A stretch of DNA of 12,529 nt from an uncultured Ruminococcus sp. (GTDB lineage: Bacteria > Bacillota > Clostridia > Oscillospirales > Acutalibacteraceae), in assembly GCA_946055445.1 (NCBI GenBank), contig CAMGGF010000019.1, forward strand, positions 1 to 12,529, in the 5' to 3' direction. Position numbers and translations under genes: made by a program. Of the stretch, positions 1 through 6,038 are shown piece by piece. The notes under the pieces were generated by a model. The model saw only the letters and a program-made list of their open reading frames with translations. It was not told the origin of the DNA and made no database searches. How positions within the stretch are numbered: the first letter of the stretch is position 1; the number at the start of each line of letters is the position of its first letter.

Positions 1-509
1 GCGGCAAGGAAAAGGCGCAGGCAGTCAACCGCGAAATTGCAAAATATATTGATGTGATGATTGGCAACGAAGAGGATTTTACCGCGTGCCTGGGCTTTGA
101 AGTCGAGGGTAACGATGCGAATTTGAAATCGCTCAACATCGAAGGCTATTACAAAATGCTCGGCGAGGTTGTCAAGGTATACCCGAACTTCAAGGTGATT
201 GCCACAACGCTTCGCACCGTGAAAACCGCAACCGTCAACGATTGGTCTGCTATTTGCTATGCGGACGGCAAGGTGTATAACGGGCTGTCTTTACCCGGTC
301 TTGAAATTCTCGACCGCGTCGGCGGCGGCGACTCGTTTGCTTCGGGGCTTATCTACGGCTTGATGACCAGCGGCGACCCGCAAAAAGCGGTCAATTACGG
401 TGTGGCGCACGGCGCTTTGGCAATGACTACCCCCGGCGATACTTCCATGGCTTCTTTAAAAGAGGTTGAAAACATTGTAAACGGCGCAGGGGCGCGCGTA
501 CAGAGATAA
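1..509 (+). CDS. kdgK: PfkB-family sugar kinase, probable 2-keto-3-deoxygluconate kinase (5' partial)
   Basis: The reading frame is open from base 3 to the TAA at 507-509, giving 168 residues. The N-terminal half lies outside the window. The C-terminal part carries the PfkB/ribokinase signature: DRVGGGDSFASGL, encoded at about 319-357, in which the Asp of GGGDSF is the catalytic base and the preceding glycines form the anion hole. Family members phosphorylate a sugar with ATP in the cytosol. Assignment to 2-keto-3-deoxygluconate (giving KDPG) rests mainly on the KDPG aldolase 53 bases downstream, since the two enzymes are consecutive steps in hexuronate degradation. The segment MIGNEEDF just inside the window is the kind seen in KDG kinases and fructokinases. 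The kinase family is near certain; the substrate is inferred, and a fructokinase or other PfkB sugar kinase is the alternative. Confidence 0.8.
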   Translation, partial: GKEKAQAVNREIAKYIDVMIGNEEDFTACLGFEVEGNDANLKSLNIEGYYKMLGEVVKVYPNFKVIATTLRTVKTATVNDWSAICYADGKVYNGLSLPGLEILDRVGGGDSFASGLIYGLMTSGDPQKAVNYGVAHGALAMTTPGDTSMASLKEVENIVNGAGARVQR

Positions 510-517
510 TTCAGTAT

Positions 518-544
518 TGTAGGGCGGGGTCTTGACCCCGCCGC
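518..544 (+). repeat. Palindromic repeat, copy 1 (between kinase and eda)
   Basis: TGTAGGG is followed by a perfect 9-bp palindrome (arms GGCGGGGTC and GACCCCGCC, loop TT) and a final GC. It has the same layout and length (27 bases) as the copy at 1424-1450, but the stem sequence differs on both arms so that pairing is kept. It ends just before the eda ribosome-binding site, so it would form a strong hairpin in the kinase-eda intercistronic mRNA. There is no T-run after it, so it is not a terminator. Confidence 0.75.
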
Positions 545-562
545 TATTAAGGAGATACCACT

Positions 563-1219
563 ATGGACAAAGAAAAAATCATTACTCGAATTCAGGACTG
601 CGGCATTGTTGCGGTTGTCCGTGCGGAGTCTGTGGACAAGGCAATCCGCATTACCGACGCTTGCATTGAAGGCGGTGTGGCGGCGATTGAATTGACCTTT
701 ACCGTGCCACACGCGGACAAGGTGATTGAAGAACTCGCCAAACGCTACACCCCCGACCAAATTATTCTCGGCGCGGGCACGGTGCTTGACGCAACCACCG
801 CGCGCATTGCGATGCTTTCGGGTGCGGAATATATCGTCAGCCCTGCGCTGGACCTCGACACATTGCACCTTTGCAACCGGTACCGCGTACCGATGATGCC
901 CGGCATTATGAGCGTGCGCGAAGGCCTTTTGGCAATGGAAAACGGCGCGGATATTTTGAAAGTATTCCCCGCCGACCTCTTCGGACCGAAGATTATCAAA
1001 GACATCAAAGGTCCCATTCCCTATGCCAAAATGATGCCCACCGGCGGTGTCGATGCGGAAAATGTTGGGGAGTGGATTAAAGCGGGCGCGGTTGCGGTCG
1101 GTGCAGGTTCGTCGCTGACTGCCGGCGCAAAAACAGGCGATTACAAGAAAATCACCGAAACCGGCAAACGGTTCGTGGAAAATATTAAACTTGCCCGCGC
1201 AGAACTCGCGGCGAAATAG
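563..1219 (+). CDS. eda: KDPG / 4-hydroxy-2-oxoglutarate aldolase
   Basis: 218 residues, the normal length for this class I aldolase family, which cleaves 2-keto-3-deoxy-6-phosphogluconate to pyruvate and glyceraldehyde-3-phosphate in the cytosol. Key elements are in the expected places: Glu43 (IELTFTVP), GAGTV at 70-74, the Schiff-base Lys133 in ILKVFPAD, and the phosphate-binding MPTGGV at 158-163 and GAGSSL at 180-185. The Arg found after the catalytic Glu in the E. coli enzyme is replaced within the TFTVP stretch; from memory, related enzymes of Gram-positive bacteria share this. The ATG at 563 has an AAGGAGA ribosome-binding site 8 bases upstream. It follows the PfkB kinase by 53 bases and is probably co-transcribed with it. 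The last Lys codon and the stop lie inside a 19-bp direct repeat (1214-1232). Confidence 0.93.
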   Translation: MDKEKIITRIQDCGIVAVVRAESVDKAIRITDACIEGGVAAIELTFTVPHADKVIEELAKRYTPDQIILGAGTVLDATTARIAMLSGAEYIVSPALDLDTLHLCNRYRVPMMPGIMSVREGLLAMENGADILKVFPADLFGPKIIKDIKGPIPYAKMMPTGGVDAENVGEWIKAGAVAVGAGSSLTAGAKTGDYKKITETGKRFVENIKLARAELAAK

Positions 1220-1340
1220 TTTCTTTTTCCGCAATACGGCGTTGCGTGCGGCTCGCTGTATCTACATACAGCGTCGCCTTCGCGCCTTGTCTTGCGAAAA
1301 AATAAATCTATTTCGCAAAAAAAATAGTTTCTTTTTCCGC
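1214..1340 (+). repeat. 19-bp direct repeat bracketing a hairpin-rich segment after eda
   Basis: AAATAGTTTCTTTTTCCGC occurs identically at 1214-1232 and 1322-1340, 108 bases apart. The first copy contains the last sense codon and stop of eda. Between them lie two palindromes: CGCTGTAT/ATACAGCG (1254-1261 and 1266-1273, 4-base loop) and TTGCGAAA/TTTCGCAA (1292-1299 and 1311-1318). Neither is followed by a proper T-run, so I see no canonical terminator for eda. A small insertion or slippage event that duplicated the eda 3' edge would give this pattern. Confidence 0.6.
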
Positions 1341-1423
1341 CGCGTGTGACGCGGAGCAAATCGTAAATTTACTTTGTAGGTAAACTTTACAATTCCTCTC
1401 GAATGGGAATTGGTTATACAATT

Positions 1424-1450
1424 TGTAGGGAACGGTCTTGACCGTTCCGC
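1424..1450 (+). repeat. Palindromic repeat, copy 2
   Basis: TGTAGGG head, perfect 9-bp palindrome (arms GGAACGGTC and GACCGTTCC, loop TT), then GC. Same length, loop and flanks as copy 1, with compensated changes in the stem. Confidence 0.75.
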
Positions 1451-1496
1451 AAAATACATCAAAAACGGCGGGCGACAATTGAATCCCTCTACGAAA

Positions 1497-1525
1497 TGTA
1501 GGGAACGACCTAAGTGTCGTTCCGC
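1497..1525 (+). repeat. Palindromic repeat, copy 3
   Basis: TGTAGGG head, perfect 8-bp palindrome (arms GGAACGAC and GTCGTTCC, 6-base loop), then GC. It lies 46 bases after copy 2 and shares its outer stem (GGAAC/GTTCC). Confidence 0.7.
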
Positions 1526-1547
1526 AAAGGTACAGCGAACTGAATCG

Positions 1548-1573
1548 CGAGCGAACACAGTTCGCCCCTACGC
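1548..1573 (-). repeat. Palindromic repeat, copy 4 (inverted orientation)
   Basis: On the minus strand this reads GTAGGG, then GCGAAC and GTTCGC arms with a 3-base loop, ending in CGC. It is the same design as copies 1-3 but reversed. A competing longer pairing GCGAACTG/CAGTTCGC (1535-1542 and 1558-1565) overlaps it. Confidence 0.6.
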
Positions 1574-1693
1574 ACGAAATCCATTTTACCGTGTTGGGCA
1601 GGGCACTTGCGCCCGTCGAAAAAGGTTTGATTTTTATTTTATCAATCCGCGGCGAAATGCCGCAAATACATATTTAGGGAGAAAAGGATACAT

Positions 1694-2269
1694 ATGGAAA
1701 AAACAGTTTTGGTTGAAACCTCCGCGCGTCACGTGCATGTGACCAAAGAAACGCTCGAAACCTTGTTTGGTGCGGGGTACACCCTCACCAAGAAAAAAGA
1801 TTTGTCGCAACCCGGGCAGTTTGCCTGTGAAGAGCGCGTGCAGGTGATAGGCCCCAAGGGCAGTTTTCCTGCGGTTTCGATTTTAGGGCCGGAACGCCCC
1901 GAAGACCAGGTGGAAATCTCCGCTTCCGACGCGCGTTCTATCGGTGTTGCCGCGCCGGTGCGTGAATCGGGCGACATTGCAGGCAGCGGTGCTTGTAAAT
2001 TGGTCGGCCCCAAAGGTGAGGTCGAACTCAAAGAAGGCGTTATCGTTGCAAAACGCCACATTCATATGACGCCCGAAGATGCCGAAAAATACGGCGTTTC
2101 GGACAAACAGGTGGTTTCTGTTGAAATCAAATCCGCTGAGCGTTCTTTGGTATTCGGCGACACGGTTGTGCGCGTCAGCCCCAAATATGCGCTTGCAATG
2201 CACATTGACACCGACGAGTCCAATGCTGTGATGGCGCCTGCGGGCACCCTCGGTGTGATTTTGGCATAA
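1694..2269 (+). CDS. pduL: PduL-type phosphate acyltransferase (phosphotransacylase)
   Basis: 191 residues. PduL enzymes are zinc proteins, unrelated to Pta, that interconvert acyl-CoA and acyl-phosphate (propionyl or acetyl). The two-domain pattern is clear: an ETSARHVHV strand at residues 8-16 and a second copy, VAKRHIHM, at 118-125 supply the HxH zinc ligands. QPGQFACEERV (39-49) carries the conserved Glu, and AMHIDTDESNAV (168-179) is the C-terminal signature. The domain begins at once after the start, so there is no N-terminal encapsulation peptide. With no microcompartment genes nearby, this argues for a free cytosolic enzyme making acetyl-phosphate for ATP generation. The ATG at 1694 is preceded by GGGAGAAAAGG. 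bioY follows after 20 bases, likely in the same transcript. Confidence 0.92.
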   Translation: MEKTVLVETSARHVHVTKETLETLFGAGYTLTKKKDLSQPGQFACEERVQVIGPKGSFPAVSILGPERPEDQVEISASDARSIGVAAPVRESGDIAGSGACKLVGPKGEVELKEGVIVAKRHIHMTPEDAEKYGVSDKQVVSVEIKSAERSLVFGDTVVRVSPKYALAMHIDTDESNAVMAPAGTLGVILA

Positions 2270-2289
2270 CGCAAAAAGGAGCAAACGCC

Positions 2290-2880
2290 ATGGAGCAAAA
2301 AACCGTTTCCGTAAAAGCCTCTGCACAAATCCGCGCGGCGGTACTGTGCGGGTTGTTTGCGGCGTTTACCGCCGTGTTTTCGCAAATTTCTTTGCCGATA
2401 GGCCCTGTGCCGATTTCCTGCTCGCTGATTGCCGTCTATCTTGCGGGGCTGTTTTTGCCTGTCAAGACTGCGGCGCTTTCCCAACTGGTCTATTTGCTGT
2501 TGGGGATTGTCGGCGTGCCTGTGTTCGCGGGCTTTCAGTCGGGCGCGGCGCGTTTGGCAGGGCCGACGGGCGGGTATCTGCTTGTATACCCCGTAATTGC
2601 GCTGATTTTGTCGCTTGCTATGGTCATCTATGACAAGAAATTGGCGCGCAAACCTTTGGCGGCACGCGCGGCATATATTGTCGGCGCTATGCTTGTGTCC
2701 CTCATCGTTTGCTATGCGGCGGGCACGGCTTGGTTTACCGTATTTTCCGGTTCGACCTTCCAAAAAGCACTAAGTTTAACCGTGGTGCCGTTTCTTGCAG
2801 GGGATATTGCGAAAATCGTGCTTTGCACGGTGATAACGCTTTCTGCGCGGGAACGTTTACAAAAACTTGCGAAATTTTAA
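2290..2880 (+). CDS. bioY: BioY-family biotin transporter (ECF S component)
   Basis: 196 residues, typical for BioY, the substrate-binding membrane subunit of energy-coupling-factor biotin transporters. It shows about six hydrophobic segments, the N-terminal PIGPVPIS loop (36-43) and the diagnostic stretch GFQSGAARLAGPTGGYL (81-97) of the biotin-binding site. The energising components (EcfA/EcfT) are not in the window; in Bacillota a shared module often sits elsewhere, or BioY may act alone. The ATG at 2290 has AAAAAGGAG 8 bases upstream. I see no recognisable BirA-type operator upstream of it or of pduL. It ends 6 bases before a strong terminator, so it closes the pduL-bioY unit. Confidence 0.92.
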   Translation: MEQKTVSVKASAQIRAAVLCGLFAAFTAVFSQISLPIGPVPISCSLIAVYLAGLFLPVKTAALSQLVYLLLGIVGVPVFAGFQSGAARLAGPTGGYLLVYPVIALILSLAMVIYDKKLARKPLAARAAYIVGAMLVSLIVCYAAGTAWFTVFSGSTFQKALSLTVVPFLAGDIAKIVLCTVITLSARERLQKLAKF

Positions 2881-2886
2881 CTTTCG

Positions 2887-2918
2887 AAAGCACGGGCAAG
2901 AAATTGCCTGTGCTTTTT
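2887..2918 (+). terminator. Intrinsic terminator after bioY
   Basis: 13-bp stem (2887-2899 pairing with 2904-2916, a single G-U wobble), GAAA tetraloop, and a T-run ending at 2918. Only 8 bases separate it from the ribosome-binding site of the small ORF downstream. Confidence 0.88.
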
Positions 2919-2926
2919 GTGTTCGT

Positions 2927-2933
2927 TGGAGGG
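2927..2933 (+). promoter_or_regulatory. Ribosome-binding site of the 39-residue ORF
   Basis: TGGAGGG lies 7 bases before the TTG at 2941. The strong match at ideal distance is the main reason to accept a TTG start for this short gene. Confidence 0.6.
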
Positions 2934-2940
2934 AACGGAT

Positions 2941-3060
2941 TTGAAAACCGTAAAACAAATGGCGGCAATACTGCTTGCCGCACTTTCGTTTTTTACAACC
3001 GTGCTTTGTATGCGCGATGTGCTTGCGGCGCGTGATGCATTGCAAAACAAGGAGAATTGA
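2941..3060 (+). CDS. Small single-pass membrane protein (39 residues, TTG start)
   Basis: The frame reads MKTVKQMAAILL..., then a hydrophobic stretch (about residues 8-24) and a polar tail ending in DALQNKEN. That is one short Lys-led membrane span, or an uncleaved signal anchor. I do not recognise a family. Support for translation: a TGGAGGG ribosome-binding site at 2927-2933, exact continuity with the next gene (the TGA ends 2 bases before the symporter ATG), and the symporter ribosome-binding site lying inside its last codons. This is the layout of a translationally coupled leader or accessory subunit. It may be a small partner of the symporter, like other small membrane proteins that bind transporters, but that is inference. 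It has no obvious promoter of its own, because the bioY terminator ends just before it. Confidence 0.6.
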   Translation: MKTVKQMAAILLAALSFFTTVLCMRDVLAARDALQNKEN

Positions 3061-3062
3061 GT

Positions 3063-4604
3063 ATGGCAAAAGAAGGAAAACCCGAAAGACGCACAATTAA
3101 AGGTTTTTTGGACAGCAAAATTGTGCAAAAAGATGTCGGCGAGGAAACTTACCTCACTTGGCGCGAAAATATTTCTTACGCCCTCGGGCGCGGCGCGCAG
3201 GGTATGTTTACCTCGATGACGGGTTCAAAATATTTGAACTACTTTTTAACCAATATTTTGTTGGTGCGGTTTAACGGAATCCCGGGCGGGCCGATGAAAA
3301 TCGCTTCGCAAATCCGTCTGTATTGCGGCATTTTTGACGCGATTAACGACCCGATTATGGGCGTTTTGGTGGATAAAACCCGTACCAAAGAAGGGCAGAT
3401 GCGCCCGTACATACGCATTGCGCCGTGGTTTGTGGCGGCGGTGATGCTGCTGTTTTTCTTAGGCATTCCGGGCACAATGCCGAATTGGGCGTGCATTGCT
3501 TGGACAACCTTTCTGTTTGTCGGCTTGGATGTGACCTATACGGCGTTTGACATTCCGATGGGCGCGCTTGCCTTTGCGATTACGCCCAACGGCTTTGAAC
3601 GCACAAAACTCTACGGCGTCAGTTCGATTGTTCGCTCGATTTCGGGCGCATTGCCGGGGCTGTTCGTCGCGTGCGCGGCTTGGATGCCCTATTTTAAAAC
3701 GCACACCTCGAAAGCCTATTTAACGGGCGCCTGCGTTTCGGCGGTCGGGATTTTGGTGTTTACGCGTTTTACATATCGCAACACGAAAGAACGCTGTGTG
3801 CACCACGAGGACTCGCCCAAGGTTTCGGACTGCTTCCGTTTGCTGTTCAAAAACCGCCCGCTGTTTATGCTGTTCATTTCCAATTTGCTGTTCCTTTTGG
3901 TGAAGGTGACCAACCAAATCAACTTCTACTTTGTTGCCGATTTGATGTTCGACAAAAAATACAATGTCTTTATTGATGTCATTACATTCCCCGGCTTCTT
4001 AATCGCCGGTATCGGTGTGCCGAAGTTGGTGGAAAAATTAGGCCAGCGGTTTGATTCGAGAACTTTCTATCGCGGGTGCTGTGTTTTGGCAATTGCATTG
4101 CATTTGCTGTTTTTTGCAACCTGCTACGACGGGTATATCCACAAAACACCCGGTACGCCTGTTTCTTTGGGTATCGGCATTTTAACCGTCCTGTTTACGG
4201 GTCTTACCGCTGTGCCGTTGGAATGCAAAAACTTAATGCAAAAAGAAATGGAAGCCGAAACTGTGGACTATATTGAATGGAAAACGGGCACGCGCGTCGA
4301 GGGGATTATGCTTTCCATTATGTCCTTTACAGGCAAAATCGAAAACTCCGTTTCCTCTGCAATCGGTATGGCGATTTTGGCGTACACAGGCTATGTTGCC
4401 CATGATGAGGGCAGTGTTATGCAAAACAGCCAAACCAATATGGCGCTGTTTTTGATGACGACGATTTTGCCGGCTGTTGGCTATCTGTTGATGCTCGTAC
4501 CGATGGCGTTCTACAATATTTCCGGTAAAGACCATCATAAGATGATTGAAGAAATCAAGGCGCGTAACGCCAAAAAAGCGGCTGTCGAGGCGGTTGAGCA
4601 ATGA
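3063..4604 (+). CDS. GPH-family (MelB-like) sugar:cation symporter
   Basis: 513 residues, about 12 membrane spans. Residues 1-35 are a polar cytosolic extension. The diagnostic GPH element sits after the second span: FDAINDPIMGVLVDKTRTKEG (91-111) with MRPYI after it. In MelB the aspartates at the equivalent of Asp92 and Asp96 form the cation site. The family (glycoside-pentoside-hexuronide:cation symporters) imports oligosaccharides, glucuronides and similar compounds with Na+ or H+. The substrate cannot be read from the sequence. A hexuronide would suit the kinase/aldolase pair upstream, but a terminator separates them. The ATG at 3063 has AAGGAG 8 bases upstream; a TTG at 3057 is in frame but too close to that site. 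Its stop overlaps the phosphoesterase start (ATGA at 4601), which implies coupled translation. Confidence 0.88.
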   Translation: MAKEGKPERRTIKGFLDSKIVQKDVGEETYLTWRENISYALGRGAQGMFTSMTGSKYLNYFLTNILLVRFNGIPGGPMKIASQIRLYCGIFDAINDPIMGVLVDKTRTKEGQMRPYIRIAPWFVAAVMLLFFLGIPGTMPNWACIAWTTFLFVGLDVTYTAFDIPMGALAFAITPNGFERTKLYGVSSIVRSISGALPGLFVACAAWMPYFKTHTSKAYLTGACVSAVGILVFTRFTYRNTKERCVHHEDSPKVSDCFRLLFKNRPLFMLFISNLLFLLVKVTNQINFYFVADLMFDKKYNVFIDVITFPGFLIAGIGVPKLVEKLGQRFDSRTFYRGCCVLAIALHLLFFATCYDGYIHKTPGTPVSLGIGILTVLFTGLTAVPLECKNLMQKEMEAETVDYIEWKTGTRVEGIMLSIMSFTGKIENSVSSAIGMAILAYTGYVAHDEGSVMQNSQTNMALFLMTTILPAVGYLLMLVPMAFYNISGKDHHKMIEEIKARNAKKAAVEAVEQ

Positions 4605-6037
4605 GCCGCGCGTTACGGCTGACGGTAACGGCAGACACACATTACTATGACGCGTCGCTCGGTGTAACGGGCGGCGCGTATGCGCTTCGGAGTGCTTCCG
4701 ACCAAAAATGTCTCGCGGAAACCGACGCAATTCTTTCTGCGGCATTTTCGGAAATCGCCGCAAGCGACACGGACGCAGTGCTGATTGCCGGGGACCTAAC
4801 GAATGACGGCGAGCGCGTTTGCCACGAAAAAATGCGCGAAAAACTGTATGCTTTACAGAAAACGAAGCCCGTGTTTGTCACCACCGCCACGCACGATTGG
4901 TGCTGTGACAAAAATCCGCGCCGTTTTGACGGCGACAAAGTGTCAAACGATGTCGAAACGCTTTCGAGCGCGGAATTATATGATTTTTATGCGGATTTCG
5001 GTGTAAACGGTGCGCGCGACACATTCAAAACGCACATCGGCACGGCGTCTTACCTTCGGGACTTGTCCGAGTCCGTGGTGCTTTTGTCGCTGATTGATGA
5101 CAAAAACGGCAATGACCACGCGGGGTACACGCCCGACCATCTAAATTGGATTTTAGACACGGTGCGCCGCGAAACCGCAGCGGGCAAAACGGTGATTGCA
5201 ATGCAGCACCATCTTTTGTTTCCGCACATTTCGCCGCTTGTGACCAACGGTGCCTGCTGTGCAAACCGCGACGAATTGCGCGAGCAGTTGGCAAATGCCG
5301 GCTTGCGGTTTTTGTTTGTCGGGCACTCGCATATACAGCGTATCGACAAATTCGTGTCGAAAAACGGCAGAGAACTGTATGAAATCAATGTTGGCTCGCT
5401 GTGCGGCTATCCTGCGCCGCGTGTGGAGGTGGAAATTACCGACACCGAGGTGCGTTTGCGTACCGTATTGTTAAAGCAATTCACTTACGGCGGCAAAACC
5501 GTGGACGCGCAAGAATATTTGGAGGCGCACGCCGTGCATTTAATCGGCGGGGTGCTGACCACGCTTGCGCACGGCACAAGGAAAGCGGCGGCGGAAAAAT
5601 TGCAGTCCTTCGGCGTATCCTACGAAAATGCGCAGGCAATTACGGGCAACGGTTTTCCGCTATTGCAACACGGTGCACGCTTCTTGTTGCGTGCAACCGT
5701 GAAAGATGCCGCCGCCCTCTTGCAAAGACTGCCCGGCGGAAAAGCCATTGCCGCCGAAGATGTGCTTGCGGTGCGCAATTTACCGCTGACACAAATCGCA
5801 AATGCCGTTATGCTGTCGGTGCTGTCGGGCGTGGGACTTGAAAAAACGCATTCGCAAGCGCTTTGCCGTTTGCTTTGCGCTGTGGGGAATATGCCTTCCG
5901 CCTTGCTTACCGCACTGCACACGGATAATGAAAAACTGTGTGCCCTCTCGCGCGAATTGCCGCATTTGCTTGCGGAAGTTTGCACGGGCGGTGAACTCGA
6001 TAACCAAAATCTGACGCTTGAAAGAGTGCAAAACTAA
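4601..6037 (+). CDS. Calcineurin-like metallophosphoesterase with unusual motif III
   Basis: 478 residues. The N-terminal 280 or so form the metallophosphoesterase domain: ADTH (Asp12, His14), GDLTNDG (64-70), MQHH (201-204) and GHSH (241-244) supply metal ligands in the usual order. The third motif, normally GNH(D/E) with a metal-bound Asn, reads ATHD (96-99), with Thr97 in place of Asn. The following WCCDKN is also distinctive. The remaining 190 residues are mainly helical and match no domain I know. There is no signal peptide, so it is probably cytosolic. The start overlaps the symporter stop by 4 bases (ATGA), so the two are made together, suggesting that it acts on the imported compound or on a phosphorylated product. 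Phosphodiesterase or phosphomonoesterase activity cannot be told apart here. Confidence 0.85.
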   Translation: MSRALRLTVTADTHYYDASLGVTGGAYALRSASDQKCLAETDAILSAAFSEIAASDTDAVLIAGDLTNDGERVCHEKMREKLYALQKTKPVFVTTATHDWCCDKNPRRFDGDKVSNDVETLSSAELYDFYADFGVNGARDTFKTHIGTASYLRDLSESVVLLSLIDDKNGNDHAGYTPDHLNWILDTVRRETAAGKTVIAMQHHLLFPHISPLVTNGACCANRDELREQLANAGLRFLFVGHSHIQRIDKFVSKNGRELYEINVGSLCGYPAPRVEVEITDTEVRLRTVLLKQFTYGGKTVDAQEYLEAHAVHLIGGVLTTLAHGTRKAAAEKLQSFGVSYENAQAITGNGFPLLQHGARFLLRATVKDAAALLQRLPGGKAIAAEDVLAVRNLPLTQIANAVMLSVLSGVGLEKTHSQALCRLLCAVGNMPSALLTALHTDNEKLCALSRELPHLLAEVCTGGELDNQNLTLERVQN

Positions 6038-6038
6038 A

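Larger units (their letters stand above)
1220..1693. other. Gene-free region between eda and pduL
   Basis: 474 bases with no credible gene. The open frames in it are short, lack ribosome-binding sites and run through palindromes. Besides the direct repeat and the palindromic repeats listed separately, it holds AATTCC/GGAATT at 1391-1413, near-palindromic GTAAATTTAC followed by GTAAACTTTAC around 1363-1390, and a small hairpin GCGGC/GCCGC at 1649-1663 just ahead of pduL. I could not find a convincing promoter for pduL in it. Confidence 0.6.

Noticed and set aside
395..1234. 279-residue open frame on the minus strand
   Set aside because: It lies antisense to the kinase end and the whole of eda, which has clear catalytic motifs. 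Its Arg/His/Asn-rich composition is typical of a shadow frame, and there is no ribosome-binding site.
1254..1318. Terminator for eda
   Set aside because: Two good hairpins exist but neither is followed by a T-run. The second is followed by A residues instead.
518..1573. CRISPR array
   Set aside because: The repeats differ in sequence, are irregularly spaced and occur in both orientations, and there are no cas genes.
1590..1622. Possible fifth palindromic repeat (GGGC/GCCC around ACTTGC)
   Set aside because: Only a 4-bp stem and no TGTAGGG head; too degenerate to count as a copy.
1410..1742. 110-residue + strand frame before pduL
   Set aside because: It runs through two palindromic repeats and overlaps pduL out of frame. 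It has no ribosome-binding site and a basic, low-complexity product.
2856..2883. Promoter TTTACA - 16 bases - TAACTT at the end of bioY
   Set aside because: Weak -10, short spacer, and its transcript would begin inside the terminator stem. Mentioned only as a possibility in the findings.
3057..3065. TTG start for the symporter at 3057
   Set aside because: It is only 2 bases from the AAGGAG site. The ATG at 3063 has the correct 8-base spacing.
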